Source: Lachnospiraceae bacterium (GTDB taxonomy: Bacteria; Bacillota; Clostridia; Lachnospirales; Lachnospiraceae). From it: DNA of 39,229 nt. Of the stretch, positions 7,868 through 16,142 are shown piece after piece. Under the pieces are notes generated by a model that worked only from the letters and a program-made list of their open reading frames with translations, ran no database searches and was not told the origin of the DNA. Numbering within the stretch: the first letter of the stretch is position 1; the number at the start of each line of letters is the position of its first letter. Location: assembly GCA_017455435.1 (NCBI GenBank), contig JAFTAU010000056.1, forward strand, positions 1 through 39,229, given 5' to 3'. The position numbers and the translations under genes were made by a program.

Positions 7868-8869
7868 ATGTCATCGTTTTTTCAGATAATAGAAAATATT
7901 GTCAAGGCAATGATATTCCCCGGGCTTTTGTATGCCACCGCGGGAGGTCTGCTGCTTGCCGGTCTCGACAGAAAAATCATAGCCAGAATGCAGAGACGCG
8001 TCGGGCCGCCTGTACTTCAGCCCACTTATGATTTTCTAAAACTCTGCGGAAAAGAGACTATTGTCCCTCATGTGGCAAATAAACCTGTTTTCCTTGCGGC
8101 GCCGTTTGTGGGATATGTGAGTCTGGTCGTAATGATGCTGCTCATTCCGATTGGCGGCTACAGCGCCTTTTCCGGCAAAGCGGATCTGATTGTTATTCTT
8201 TACCTGCTTACTATTCCTGCAGTTGCAATGATAGTAGGCGGTTCGGCTTCCGGTTCGCCCTTCGCCGGCATTGGCATTTCGCGTGAGATGGTAACAATGA
8301 TGGCCTATGAGCTGCCGTTGATAATCGTTTTCCTTTCGGTTGCAAAGCTCGTAGGCGGAGATTCCATGAACTTTTCGCTTCAGGACATAACTGCCTGGCA
8401 GGAACAGAACGGCCCGGTAATTTTCAGCCTTTCAATGATTCCGGCGGCTATCGCCATGCTGCTGATTATTCCCGCCGAGGTCGGTATGCAGCCCTTTGAC
8501 GTGGCTGAGGCCGAGACTGAGATTTGCGAAGGGCCTCTGGTGGAATACAGCGGTTTTCCGCTTGGCATGTTCAAGCTTGGCACCGCGGTCAGAATCTTTG
8601 TTATGACCTCGCTTTTCACTTCGCTGTTCCTGGGCGGAATAACGTCTGGAATACATATCGGCTGGACGGTATGCGGCGTTTATGTGGGCGATCTTTTGGT
8701 GCGCGGACTGATTCATTTTGCGATATGCGCTGTGATTACGCTGCTTTGCATGACGTTTATTCACGCCATAACCGCGAGGCTCAAAATTGAGCACCTGTTT
8801 AAGTTTTACTGGACGGTCGTTGCCGGACTGTCACTGATTAGTCTGATTCTTGTGTGGATCGGAGTATAA
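7868..8869 (+). CDS. NuoH-like (EchB/MbhM-type) membrane subunit
   Basis: A 333-residue protein with about eight transmembrane helices that links the peripheral hydrogenase module to the ion-pumping arm. Recognisable NuoH blocks are the DRKIIARMQRRVGPP loop near residues 35-49, GISREMVTMMAYELP, and PFDVAEAETEICEGPLVEYS around residues 207-226, the charged cytoplasmic loop that lines the quinone chamber in complex I; in hydrogenases of this type it contacts the small subunit. A GAGGGGG site precedes the ATG. The gene is separated from the D subunit by 13 bases and from the next gene by 10. Confidence 0.92.
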   Translation: MSSFFQIIENIVKAMIFPGLLYATAGGLLLAGLDRKIIARMQRRVGPPVLQPTYDFLKLCGKETIVPHVANKPVFLAAPFVGYVSLVVMMLLIPIGGYSAFSGKADLIVILYLLTIPAVAMIVGGSASGSPFAGIGISREMVTMMAYELPLIIVFLSVAKLVGGDSMNFSLQDITAWQEQNGPVIFSLSMIPAAIAMLLIIPAEVGMQPFDVAEAETEICEGPLVEYSGFPLGMFKLGTAVRIFVMTSLFTSLFLGGITSGIHIGWTVCGVYVGDLLVRGLIHFAICAVITLLCMTFIHAITARLKIEHLFKFYWTVVAGLSLISLILVWIGV

Positions 8870-8879
8870 GGAGGCGGAA

Positions 8880-9323
8880 ATGTTCAAAAAAATGATTGCT
8901 GCGGCAGGCGCAAAGTCGCCATGGATCTATCATATCAATACCGGCTCCTGCAACGGCTGCGACATCGAGCTCGTTGCCGTACTTACGCCCCGCTACGACG
9001 CGGAACGCTTTGGATTCAAACTTGCGGGAACGCCCCGACACGCGGATATAGTGGTGGTCTCCGGACCGGTTACCAGCCAGTCAAAAGAAAGGCTTATACG
9101 TACTCTGGAGCAGGTTCCTGAACCCAAGGTGGTTGTCACGCTCGGTTCCTGCCCCAAATCCGGAAACGTATTTAAGGGCAGTTACAGCATAGAGTGCCCT
9201 GTTGACAAATATACTCACGTGGACGTTTCAATCGCCGGCTGCACACCTAAGCCCGAAGCTATAATCGAAGGGCTTTACACCGCCGCTCAGATATTGAAAG
9301 AGAAGAGGAGGGAAATGAAATAA
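8880..9323 (+). CDS. [NiFe] group 4 hydrogenase small subunit (EchC/MbhJ/NuoB-type)
   Basis: A 147-residue protein that carries the [4Fe-4S] cluster nearest the Ni-Fe site. All four ligands are visible: C24 and C27 in TGSCNGCDIE, C91 in LGSCPKSG and C121 in AGCTPKPEAI. It lacks the twin-arginine signal and extra clusters of uptake hydrogenases, as expected for cytoplasm-facing group 4 enzymes. ATG at 8880 follows AAGGAGGCG. Its gene lies over 6 kb downstream of the large-subunit gene, a separation not usual for ech operons. The stop overlaps the next start (TAATG). Confidence 0.93.
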   Translation: MFKKMIAAAGAKSPWIYHINTGSCNGCDIELVAVLTPRYDAERFGFKLAGTPRHADIVVVSGPVTSQSKERLIRTLEQVPEPKVVVTLGSCPKSGNVFKGSYSIECPVDKYTHVDVSIAGCTPKPEAIIEGLYTAAQILKEKRREMK

Positions 9324-9871
9324 TGGTACCTTTTGCGAGAGTGGCTCTTTCCAACCTTTTCAAAAAACCGAGCACGAGAAATTTTCCGCGTGAAAACGTA
9401 GAGGCAAAGCCCGGATATCGCGGACGCATAGCTTATTACGGCGACAAATGCCGGAACTGCGGCATGTGCGTAAAGGTGTGTTCTCCCGGAGCCATCACCA
9501 GAACAGTGACCGAAACACCCGAAGGAAAGGATATAGCGTTTGAATTTGACCTCACTTCCTGTACATTCTGCGGAATGTGTCAGGACTTCTGCGACGAAAA
9601 AGCCATTGAACTGACTGCGGATTATCATATGGCAGCCACCGACCACAAAGATCTTATTACGTCGGGCGTTGCGCATATCAGAGTTCCCAAGGGACAGCTC
9701 GTCTGCGGAGAAGATTGCGTATACTGCACGCTTTGTGCCAGGAAGTGTCCGGAGGGCGCCATTACCGTCGACAGGACTGAAAAGATATGGTCTGTAGACC
9801 ATGAAAAATGTACAAAGTGCGGCACCTGCGTATCCGCCTGCCCTAAAAAGGCGCTTTCGTTCGGTGAATAA
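9323..9871 (+). CDS. Polyferredoxin subunit with four [4Fe-4S] motifs (EchF/MbhN/NuoI-related)
   Basis: A 182-residue electron-entry subunit. Four complete CxxCxxCxxxC motifs are visible, starting at C43, C80, C132 and C163. NuoI, EchF and MbhN normally have two, so the last ~55 residues (second pair) look like an appended two-cluster ferredoxin domain. The N-terminal MVPFARVALSNLFKKPSTRN region is the usual membrane-proximal segment that contacts the NuoH-like subunit. It should take electrons from reduced ferredoxin and pass them to the small subunit. It is the last gene before the operon terminator. Confidence 0.92.
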   Translation: MVPFARVALSNLFKKPSTRNFPRENVEAKPGYRGRIAYYGDKCRNCGMCVKVCSPGAITRTVTETPEGKDIAFEFDLTSCTFCGMCQDFCDEKAIELTADYHMAATDHKDLITSGVAHIRVPKGQLVCGEDCVYCTLCARKCPEGAITVDRTEKIWSVDHEKCTKCGTCVSACPKKALSFGE

Positions 9872-9898
9872 TCAATCTAAATATAAAAATTATTTTTT

Positions 9899-9925
9899 GG
9901 GTCCGGGCATCCCGGGCCCTTTTTT
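9899..9925 (+). terminator. Intrinsic terminator of the hydrogenase operon
   Basis: A 9-bp GC-rich stem (GGGTCCGGG at 9899-9907, CCCGGGCCC at 9911-9919, one G-T wobble) with a 3-base loop is followed by six T (9920-9925). It lies 28 bases after the last hydrogenase gene. Confidence 0.92.
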
Positions 9926-9974
9926 GTTTATGTATTTTAATAGTTTTTTAATACTAAAATACTAATTACAATAG

Positions 9975-9980
9975 TATAAT
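9975..9980 (+). promoter_or_regulatory. Candidate -10 box for the RND exporter gene
   Basis: The AT-rich interval after the operon terminator contains TATAAT at 9975-9980 and another at 10004-10009. No good -35 box is found at the right distance from either, so the exact promoter is uncertain, although one is needed here because a strong terminator precedes the gene. Confidence 0.35.
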
Positions 9981-10027
9981 ATAGCTGCTTTAACTGTTTT
10001 TATTATAATTGATTTTTTGGAGGTGTT

Positions 10028-13000
10028 ATGCTTTCGAGATTCAGTGTTAAAAGACCATATACTGTCTGGGTGGCCGTAGCCATGGTGCTTGTGCTCGGAT
10101 ACATTTCCCTTACTAATATGACGGCGGATCTGCTCCCGAGTATAGACCTGCCGTATTCGGTCGTCTATACTTCCTATATCGGCGCCAGCCCCGACGAGGT
10201 CGAACAGCAGGTTACCAGACCTGTTGAGAGCGCACTTGCCACCGTCAGCAATATCGAAAAGATTTCTTCTGTATCATCCGAAAACGTTTCGATGGTTATA
10301 CTACAGTTTGCCGACGGTTCGAGCATGGACACCGCCAATCTCGAAATGCGCGAAAAACTCGATATCGCCAAAGCCGCCTGGTCCGAAAAGATCGGTTCGC
10401 CGGTCATTATGAATATCAATCCCGATATGCTGCCTGTTATGATAGCCGCCGTCGCTGTAAAAGATCTTTCGGGAGCTGAATTGAACGATTACGTCTCAGG
10501 GCGCGTTATAAACCGCCTTGAAAGCCTTGAGGGTGTCGCAAGAGTGACGGAGTCGGGCGGCGTAACGGAAAGCGTAGAAATCGAAATAAACCAGGAAAAA
10601 CTCAGTCAAAAAAACGACGAAGTAAAGAACGCGCTTGACAAGAAATTCGATGAAGCGAAAAAAGAACTGTCTGACGCGAAAAAAGAAATCAAAGAAGGCA
10701 TTTCAAAGACCGACGACGGTCTTAAAAAAATAGAATCCACAAAAAAAACTCTTAATGAAAAACACACGGAGCTTGTCAATCAGCTTTCCGACGCCAAATC
10801 AAAAGCCGACGACTCGCTCAGCGAAATTGTGGAAACCAAGCTGGAGCTCAACAACAAACTTACAGAGCTTAACACGCAAAAAGCCAATCTGCTCACCAGC
10901 AGGGCGCAGCTTGACGATCCCTCCGTCGCCATGCTTATGCCAGAAGACGTGCTGGCGGCGCGTATTGTGGAGCTGGATACGGCTATAGCCCAGATAGACG
11001 CTGCAATTTCTCAGATAAACGAAACAATGGAGCAGCTTGACGCGGGAGAGATAGCCGCGAAAGAGGCAAAAGCCGAGCTTGAAAAGCAGGAGGCTCTTTC
11101 TTCCTATCAGCTTTACTCCGCGCTTGCCGAGACAGCCGCGGCCGGTTCCGGACTGACCGGCACCAGGTCTCAGCTCGAAGGCGGGCTGACGCAGATTGAA
11201 AACAGCGAAAAGACCCTCGAGGAAACCATTGAAAGCACCTACGAAAAGCTGGATCTGACAAAAATGATTACCGGCTCGCTCCTCAGCAGTATTATTACGG
11301 CCCAAAACTTTTCCATGCCGGCCGGCTACATAATGGAGGGCGGCTCGGAAGACGTGCTTGTCAGAGTCGGAAACAAGTTTTCCGACACTGACTCAATGGA
11401 AGCTCTGACGCTGATGGACCTCGGGTTGGACGACGTTGAGCCGATCAAACTCGGAGAAGTAGCAGATATCCGCGTCACTGACAACTCGGCTGATTTATAT
11501 GTAAAAATCAACGGCGAGGACGGTATTGTCCTGACCCTCGACAAGCAGACGGGGCATTCCACGGGCGTTGTCTCTGACACTATTCAGGACGGTTTTAAAG
11601 CTCTCGAAGAAGAATACGAAGGGCTGGAGTTTACCGTTCTTATGGATCAGGGCATCTATATAGATTACGTTACGCAATCGGTCTTTACCAATCTGCTTTG
11701 GGGCGCTCTTTTTGCCGTAATTGTTTTGATTATCTTCCTCAGAAGCGCGAAACCCACCATTATTATAGCCGTCTCAATACCTGTCAGTTTGCTGGCCGCC
11801 GTAGCCGCCATGTATTTCAGCGGTATCAGCATTAACATGATTACTCTTTCGGGTCTGGCGCTTTCGGTGGGTATGTTGGTAGACAATTCCATTGTCGTAA
11901 TAGAAAACATTTACAGGCTTCGTTCCGAGGGAGTGCCTCTGCTCAGAGCCTGTACCGAGGGCGCGAGGCAGGTTGCCGGGGCGATTATTGCTTCCACGCT
12001 GACCACTTGTTGCGTATTTTTGCCTATTGTTTTTACTACCGGTCTTACCAGGCAGCTTTTCTCCGATCTCGGACTGACTGTCACATATTCGCTTTTGGCC
12101 AGCCTTCTTATAGCGCTGACAGTTGTTCCAGCAATGTCGTCCGGCATTCTGAAAAAAGCTCCCGAAAAGAAAGACCGCTTTTTCCTGTGGCTTCAGAATG
12201 CTTACGGGAGACTGTCAGGGGCGCTTCTTAATCACAAATGGATACCGATAGTTCTTTCTGTGGTCCTGCTTTTCGGAAGCGGTTATCTTGCTTATAAAAA
12301 CGGCAGCTCTTTTATGCCGCAGATGGAAATGACTCAGCTTTCCATAGACGTTACCGTTCCCGAGGGAACTGATTTTGAAAAGCAAAAAGAAATAGGAGAT
12401 GAAATAACTAAACGGATTCTCACTATAGACGACGTAGTCACTATCGGCACCATGTCGTCAAACGGTTCATCTACGGGCATGTCTCTTGTCAGCATGGGCA
12501 GCAGCCGTTCGAATCTATCTTCTTATGTCATTTTAAAAGAAGATAAAAAGCTTTCAAACTCCGAAATATCCCAAAAGATTCTGGATCTGACAGCGGATAT
12601 GGACTGTGAAGTAAAAGTAGACGCGACTGTATCGGATATGGCTTTGATTTCGGGCGGAAATACGACGGTCAGAATCACCGGTAACGACACCGACGAATTG
12701 ATTCGTCTCACAAACGAACTTACCGAAAAGCTGCAAACCATCAAAGGCCTCGATAACATTGATAACGGTCTGGACGATTCAAAACTCGAAATAAGAGTTT
12801 CTGTCGACAAAGACAAGGCCGCCGGATACAATCTTACCGTGGCGCAGGTATATCAGCAGATCTACGCGAAAATCGGTTCTGCTGTTTCCACGACCACGCT
12901 TTCCACTCTGTCAAAGGATTTCAGCGTCTATATCAAAAACTCGGAGAGCGATACATACAGTTACGAAGACCTGACCTCGGCCGACCTTGACGCCACAGAC

Positions 13001-13762
13001 AACGAAGGCGGCAGCGTCGTTGTGAAGCTTTCCGATATAGCTTCGTTTGAAAAGGTTCAGGGGCTTTCGTCAATCAGAAGGACAGAACAAATCAGATCTA
13101 TGAGCGTGACAGCCGACGTAAAGGACGGTTATAATATCGGCAATATCGGAAATGAAATCCAAAGCAAAATAAACGAGATGGATGTTCCTTCCGGATACAG
13201 CGTTACGCTCGCGGGACAAAACGAAACGATAAACGAGGCGCTTTCACAAATGCTTTTAATGGTTGGAATGGCTGTCCTTTTCGTTTATCTTGTTATGGTG
13301 GCGCAGTTTCAGTCCCTTAAAATGCCGTTTATCATTATGTTCACAGTGCCTTTCGCGTTTACCGGAGGTTTTTTGGGACTGATTATATGCGGAATGGATC
13401 TGAGCGTGGTTTCTATTCTGGGATTTATCGTACTGACAGGCGTTATCGTCAACAACGGTATCGTTCTTGTCGATTATATTAATCAGCTTCGTCTGTCGGG
13501 CATGCCAAAACGCGAGGCTATCATAGAGGCCGGAAGAATCAGACTTCGCCCCATTCTTATGACGGCGATAACCACCATTCTGGGTTTGATCATGATGGGA
13601 ATCGGAGTAGGTATGGGCTCGGAAGTCATACAGCCTATGGCGGTTGTAACCATAGGAGGCATGACTTACGGAACGCTTCTTACACTGCTGATTATTCCCG
13701 TAATTTACGATATATTTACAGGGAAAAAGGAATTGAAGTCCAGAAAAGTCGAAGGAGAATAG
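10028..13762 (+). CDS. RND-family (AcrB/SwrC-like) exporter with coiled-coil insertion
   Basis: A 1244-residue resistance-nodulation-division permease; SwrC of Bacillus and AcrB are about 1050 residues. The N-terminal helix, the DLLPSIDLPYSVV porter start, two six-helix membrane bundles and the LSVGMLVDNSIVVIEN helix are typical. The AcrB proton-relay pair Asp-Asp is Asp-Asn here (D619, N620) and the AcrB Lys940 position reads Asn (VIVNNGIVLVDY), as in many Gram-positive members. About 220 extra residues (roughly 193-415), rich in Glu, Lys and Leu with heptad-like spacing, are inserted in the first porter loop and should form a long coiled-coil hairpin. No membrane-fusion partner gene is adjacent. 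Substrate unknown. GGAGGTG at 10019-10025 supports the start. Confidence 0.9.
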   Translation: MLSRFSVKRPYTVWVAVAMVLVLGYISLTNMTADLLPSIDLPYSVVYTSYIGASPDEVEQQVTRPVESALATVSNIEKISSVSSENVSMVILQFADGSSMDTANLEMREKLDIAKAAWSEKIGSPVIMNINPDMLPVMIAAVAVKDLSGAELNDYVSGRVINRLESLEGVARVTESGGVTESVEIEINQEKLSQKNDEVKNALDKKFDEAKKELSDAKKEIKEGISKTDDGLKKIESTKKTLNEKHTELVNQLSDAKSKADDSLSEIVETKLELNNKLTELNTQKANLLTSRAQLDDPSVAMLMPEDVLAARIVELDTAIAQIDAAISQINETMEQLDAGEIAAKEAKAELEKQEALSSYQLYSALAETAAAGSGLTGTRSQLEGGLTQIENSEKTLEETIESTYEKLDLTKMITGSLLSSIITAQNFSMPAGYIMEGGSEDVLVRVGNKFSDTDSMEALTLMDLGLDDVEPIKLGEVADIRVTDNSADLYVKINGEDGIVLTLDKQTGHSTGVVSDTIQDGFKALEEEYEGLEFTVLMDQGIYIDYVTQSVFTNLLWGALFAVIVLIIFLRSAKPTIIIAVSIPVSLLAAVAAMYFSGISINMITLSGLALSVGMLVDNSIVVIENIYRLRSEGVPLLRACTEGARQVAGAIIASTLTTCCVFLPIVFTTGLTRQLFSDLGLTVTYSLLASLLIALTVVPAMSSGILKKAPEKKDRFFLWLQNAYGRLSGALLNHKWIPIVLSVVLLFGSGYLAYKNGSSFMPQMEMTQLSIDVTVPEGTDFEKQKEIGDEITKRILTIDDVVTIGTMSSNGSSTGMSLVSMGSSRSNLSSYVILKEDKKLSNSEISQKILDLTADMDCEVKVDATVSDMALISGGNTTVRITGNDTDELIRLTNELTEKLQTIKGLDNIDNGLDDSKLEIRVSVDKDKAAGYNLTVAQVYQQIYAKIGSAVSTTTLSTLSKDFSVYIKNSESDTYSYEDLTSADLDATDNEGGSVVVKLSDIASFEKVQGLSSIRRTEQIRSMSVTADVKDGYNIGNIGNEIQSKINEMDVPSGYSVTLAGQNETINEALSQMLLMVGMAVLFVYLVMVAQFQSLKMPFIIMFTVPFAFTGGFLGLIICGMDLSVVSILGFIVLTGVIVNNGIVLVDYINQLRLSGMPKREAIIEAGRIRLRPILMTAITTILGLIMMGIGVGMGSEVIQPMAVVTIGGMTYGTLLTLLIIPVIYDIFTGKKELKSRKVEGE

Positions 13763-13764
13763 TT

Positions 13765-14835
13765 TTGGCGGAAAACGGATTACAAAAGCCCAGTGTAAAA
13801 ACAGCCGAAAAGGACATGCGTAAAAACAGGTCTGTCAGAGACCGGCTGACCGATGATATCCGCGGGAAAAAAGTTTCCGGCATATATTTCCTTTGCGGAG
13901 ACGACGGGTATTTACGCAAAAATTTCCGCAGTGCTCTTGTCAATGCCGTTGATTACGGCGACGATATGAATCTTTCTGTTTTCTCAGGAACAGATGTAAA
14001 TACAAACGATATTATCTCCATCGCATCCACGATTCCTTTTTTTGCCGATAAAAGAGTAGTGGTGGTTGAAAACAGCGGACTGTTTGCTCTATACCGTGGC
14101 GCACTCCGCCCGGGAGCGGAAGAGCTCGCTGAATATCTGTCCGAACTTCCCGAATCCACTGTTTTGATTTTTAATGAATCCGAGGTGGACAAAAGATTAA
14201 AACCCTACAAAGCCGTTGTTTCCGCAAAAGCGGTCATTGCCGAATTAAATCACAGAACTCCCGGCGAGCTCATCGGGTGGATAGCCAAAAAGCTCTCGGC
14301 GAGCGGTTTAAGGATCACCTCTGAAGCCGCTGAGGAACTGATAAACCGCGCCGGTATCGATATGAACACACTTGAAAACGAGATGGAAAAACTCGTAAGC
14401 TTCAAGGGTGGAGCCGGAGATATAAGCCTGGCTGATGTTGAAAGCATTTCACAAAAAAAGCTTGACGACGCCATATTTGATATGATGGAAGCGGCTCTTT
14501 CGGGCAATCTCAAAAAAGCGCTTGATTATTACGGAGATCTGCTTGCGCTGAGGGAGCCTCCGCTAAAGCTTCTTGTTCTGATGGGACGCCAGTGTTCAAA
14601 CGTCCTGGCCGTCAAAGACGCGAAAGATTACCTGATCCCCGATGATCAGATAATCAAAAACACCGGTATCTCGCCCAATGCAATTTATCCCATGAAAAAG
14701 CTCTCGGCGAGATGCAGCAGAGAAAAGCTCGAAAAGGAAGTCGCATACTGTGTTTCGCTGGACGATTCGATAAAACGAGGCGACATAGAAGAGACCCTCG
14801 CTGCGGAGCTGATGCTGATAAGCCTCGCCACATAA
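13765..14835 (+). CDS. holA: DNA polymerase III delta subunit
   Basis: The delta subunit opens the beta clamp within the clamp loader. The 356-residue protein shows the HolA pattern: GIYFLCGDDGYLRKNF near residue 39, a degenerate AAA+ domain, FFADKRVVVVEN, and the C-terminal collar with LLVLMGRQCSNVLAVKD. The start is TTG, 2 bases after the exporter stop, with GAAGGAGA 7 bases upstream. The N-terminus is about 30 residues longer than usual, so a later start cannot be excluded. Being directly downstream, it probably shares the exporter's transcript. holA followed by rpsT is a common Firmicutes neighbourhood. Confidence 0.93.
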   Translation: MAENGLQKPSVKTAEKDMRKNRSVRDRLTDDIRGKKVSGIYFLCGDDGYLRKNFRSALVNAVDYGDDMNLSVFSGTDVNTNDIISIASTIPFFADKRVVVVENSGLFALYRGALRPGAEELAEYLSELPESTVLIFNESEVDKRLKPYKAVVSAKAVIAELNHRTPGELIGWIAKKLSASGLRITSEAAEELINRAGIDMNTLENEMEKLVSFKGGAGDISLADVESISQKKLDDAIFDMMEAALSGNLKKALDYYGDLLALREPPLKLLVLMGRQCSNVLAVKDAKDYLIPDDQIIKNTGISPNAIYPMKKLSARCSREKLEKEVAYCVSLDDSIKRGDIEETLAAELMLISLAT

Positions 14836-14857
14836 TATTCATAATCTTTGGTACAAC

Positions 14858-14897
14858 AAAAAAGACCGTCCGATTCAGCCGCGGGACAGTCTTTTTT
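14858..14897. terminator. Bidirectional intrinsic terminator between holA and rpsT
   Basis: AAAAAAGAC (14858-14866) pairs with GTCTTTTTT (14889-14897), extended inward after one mismatch by GTCC/GGAC, giving T-runs on both strands. It serves the convergent genes holA (+) and rpsT (-). Confidence 0.85.
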
Positions 14898-14930
14898 GTT
14901 TGATCTGATGGCGGGATCCGTGACGGTGGA

Positions 14931-15194
14931 TCAGGCCATTTTATTTACAGCAATTGTAAGTCTCGAAATCTTACGAGAAGCGGTATTCTTGTGATAAACG
15001 CCTTTTGATGCTGCCTTGCTGATAACGGTGATAGCATCGGTGAGGGCGGCCTTTGCGGCTTCCTTGTCGCCTGCTTCCACAGCGGCATCAACCTTCTTTA
15101 CGTAAGTCTTAACTTTGGAACGAATTGCTTTGTTGCGATCAGCGTTTCTCTCTGCTACAAGAATTCTCTTTTTTGCTGATTTGATGTTAGCCAA
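14931..15194 (-). CDS. rpsT: 30S ribosomal protein S20
   Basis: An 87-residue basic protein with the S20 opening MANIKSAKKRI and the ending RLTIAVNKMA. It binds 16S rRNA early in 30S assembly. GGAGGT lies at the normal distance upstream. It has its own promoter (15275-15303) and is transcribed away from rplU, as a single-gene unit. Confidence 0.98.
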   Translation of the reverse strand: MANIKSAKKRILVAERNADRNKAIRSKVKTYVKKVDAAVEAGDKEAAKAALTDAITVISKAASKGVYHKNTASRKISRLTIAVNKMA

Positions 15195-15274
15195 TTCTTA
15201 TTACCTCCATTATTTTTAAGAAGTTTGCGTTTACGAATAACCGGACACGGACGATTCTGTAAACACGCTCAAAC

Positions 15275-15303
15275 ATTTTATACTCTTTATATTTGGTTGT
15301 CAA
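15275..15303 (-). promoter_or_regulatory. Sigma-A promoter of rpsT
   Basis: On the - strand, TTGACA (15303-15298) is followed by a 17-base spacer and TAAAAT (15280-15275). The -35 is perfect and the -10 has one mismatch. The inferred transcript has a leader of about 75 bases before the rpsT start. Confidence 0.75.
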
Positions 15304-15350
15304 TCATTTTTGGCTTTTTAATTACTTTTGCTGATTTTTTGAAATACTGC

Positions 15351-15380
15351 TTGACTTAACATGTTTTACTGTGCTATATT
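15351..15380 (+). promoter_or_regulatory. Sigma-A promoter of rplU-rpmA
   Basis: TTGACT (15351-15356), an 18-base spacer and TATATT (15375-15380). It is divergent from the rpsT promoter, the two -35 boxes lying about 48 bases apart. Confidence 0.7.
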
Positions 15381-15386
15381 CTATCG

Positions 15387-15470
15387 GTGCGTTTATGCGC
15401 ATATGCCGCTCAAACAGGTATAAGTGTCCTTAGGGGCCACCGTAATTGGCGAGACTGAAACAAAGGAGGA
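15387..15470 (+). ncRNA. Probable ribosomal protein L21 leader (autoregulatory RNA)
   Basis: The ~90-base untranslated leader before rplU is not random: it has a CGG...CCG stem enclosing GTGCG/CGCAT, then a GGTATAAGTGTCC-TTAG-GGGCCACC hairpin and an ATTGGCGAGACTGAAAC segment before the ribosome site. Position and length fit the known Firmicutes L21 leader family, in which L21 is thought to bind its own mRNA. I identify it from context and apparent folding only; a covariance-model hit would confirm it. Confidence 0.6.
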
Positions 15471-15476
15471 AACAAA

Positions 15477-15785
15477 ATGTACGCAATTATTGCTACCGGC
15501 GGAAAGCAGTACAAGGTCTCTGAAGGCGACGTCATTCGCGTAGAGAAGCTCGACGTAGAAGAGGGCGCTGCTTACGAATTCAATCAGGTACTTGCAATCA
15601 ACGACGGAGAACTCACTGTCGGAACGCCCGTTATCGAGGGCGCTGTTGTAAAGGCCACCGCGCTCGGACAGGGCAAGGGCAAAAAGATAATCGTTTACAA
15701 GTACAAGAGAAAATCCGGTTATCACAAGAAAAACGGTCACAGACAGCCCTTTACCGCATTCAAGATCGATTCGATCGCAAAATAA
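15477..15785 (+). CDS. rplU: 50S ribosomal protein L21
   Basis: A 102-residue L21 with [18 protein letters not shown] at the start and the C-terminal [17 protein letters not shown] rRNA-binding stretch. AAAGGAGGAAAC precedes the ATG. rpmA follows after only 41 bases, with no prp protease gene between them. Confidence 0.98.
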   Translation: MYAIIATGGKQYKVSEGDVIRVEKLDVEEGAAYEFNQVLAINDGELTVGTPVIEGAVVKATALGQGKGKKIIVYKYKRKSGYHKKNGHRQPFTAFKIDSIAK

Positions 15786-15826
15786 TCCTTTTGGATTTTC
15801 GTTAATTTGATTAGGAGGAAAGTTTT

Positions 15827-16087
15827 ATGGCTCATAAAAAAGGAGTAGGTTCTACAAAGAACGGCAGAGATTCCGAAGCAAAGCGCCTGGGCGCGAAAAG
15901 AGCTGACGGACAGTTTGTTTTAGCCGGAAACATCCTTTACAGACAGCGCGGAACCAAGATCCATCCCGGCAACAACGTCGGCCGCGGTGGAGACGACACC
16001 CTCTTTGCTCTTGTTGACGGAGTAGTCCGTTACGAAAGAAAGGGCAGAGACAAAAAGCAGGTTTCCGTTTATCCGGAAGACAAATAA
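15827..16087 (+). CDS. rpmA: 50S ribosomal protein L27, without N-terminal prosequence
   Basis: An 86-residue L27 with [21 protein letters not shown] and the [15 protein letters not shown] core. Most Firmicutes L27 proteins begin with a ~9-residue extension that the Prp protease removes; this one starts directly at MAHKKG, the mature form. The usual prp gene between rplU and rpmA is also missing, so the two losses agree. AGGAGGAAAG is the ribosome site. A strong hairpin terminator follows 9 bases after the stop. Confidence 0.97.
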   Translation: MAHKKGVGSTKNGRDSEAKRLGAKRADGQFVLAGNILYRQRGTKIHPGNNVGRGGDDTLFALVDGVVRYERKGRDKKQVSVYPEDK

Positions 16088-16096
16088 ATATCGACT

Positions 16097-16129
16097 CGGC
16101 GGCGTAAATTCGCCGCCGTTGTTTTTGTT
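16097..16129 (+). terminator. Terminator or attenuator between rpmA and obgE
   Basis: An 8-bp GC stem (CGGCGGCG 16097-16104, CGCCGCCG 16111-16118, 6-base loop) is followed by the T-rich run TTGTTTTTGTT. It ends only about 13 bases before obgE, leaving no room for a new promoter, so obgE must rely on read-through or a promoter inside the r-protein genes. Confidence 0.8.
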
Positions 16130-16142
16130 ACGGAATAATACT

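Noticed and set aside
9926-10027. Riboswitch or small RNA before the RND gene
   Set aside because: The stretch is simple AT-rich sequence with no convincing stem after the terminator.
10028-13762. Two genes fused by error (RND plus a coiled-coil protein)
   Set aside because: The frame is continuous, and RND domain sequence continues on both sides of the coil in the right order.
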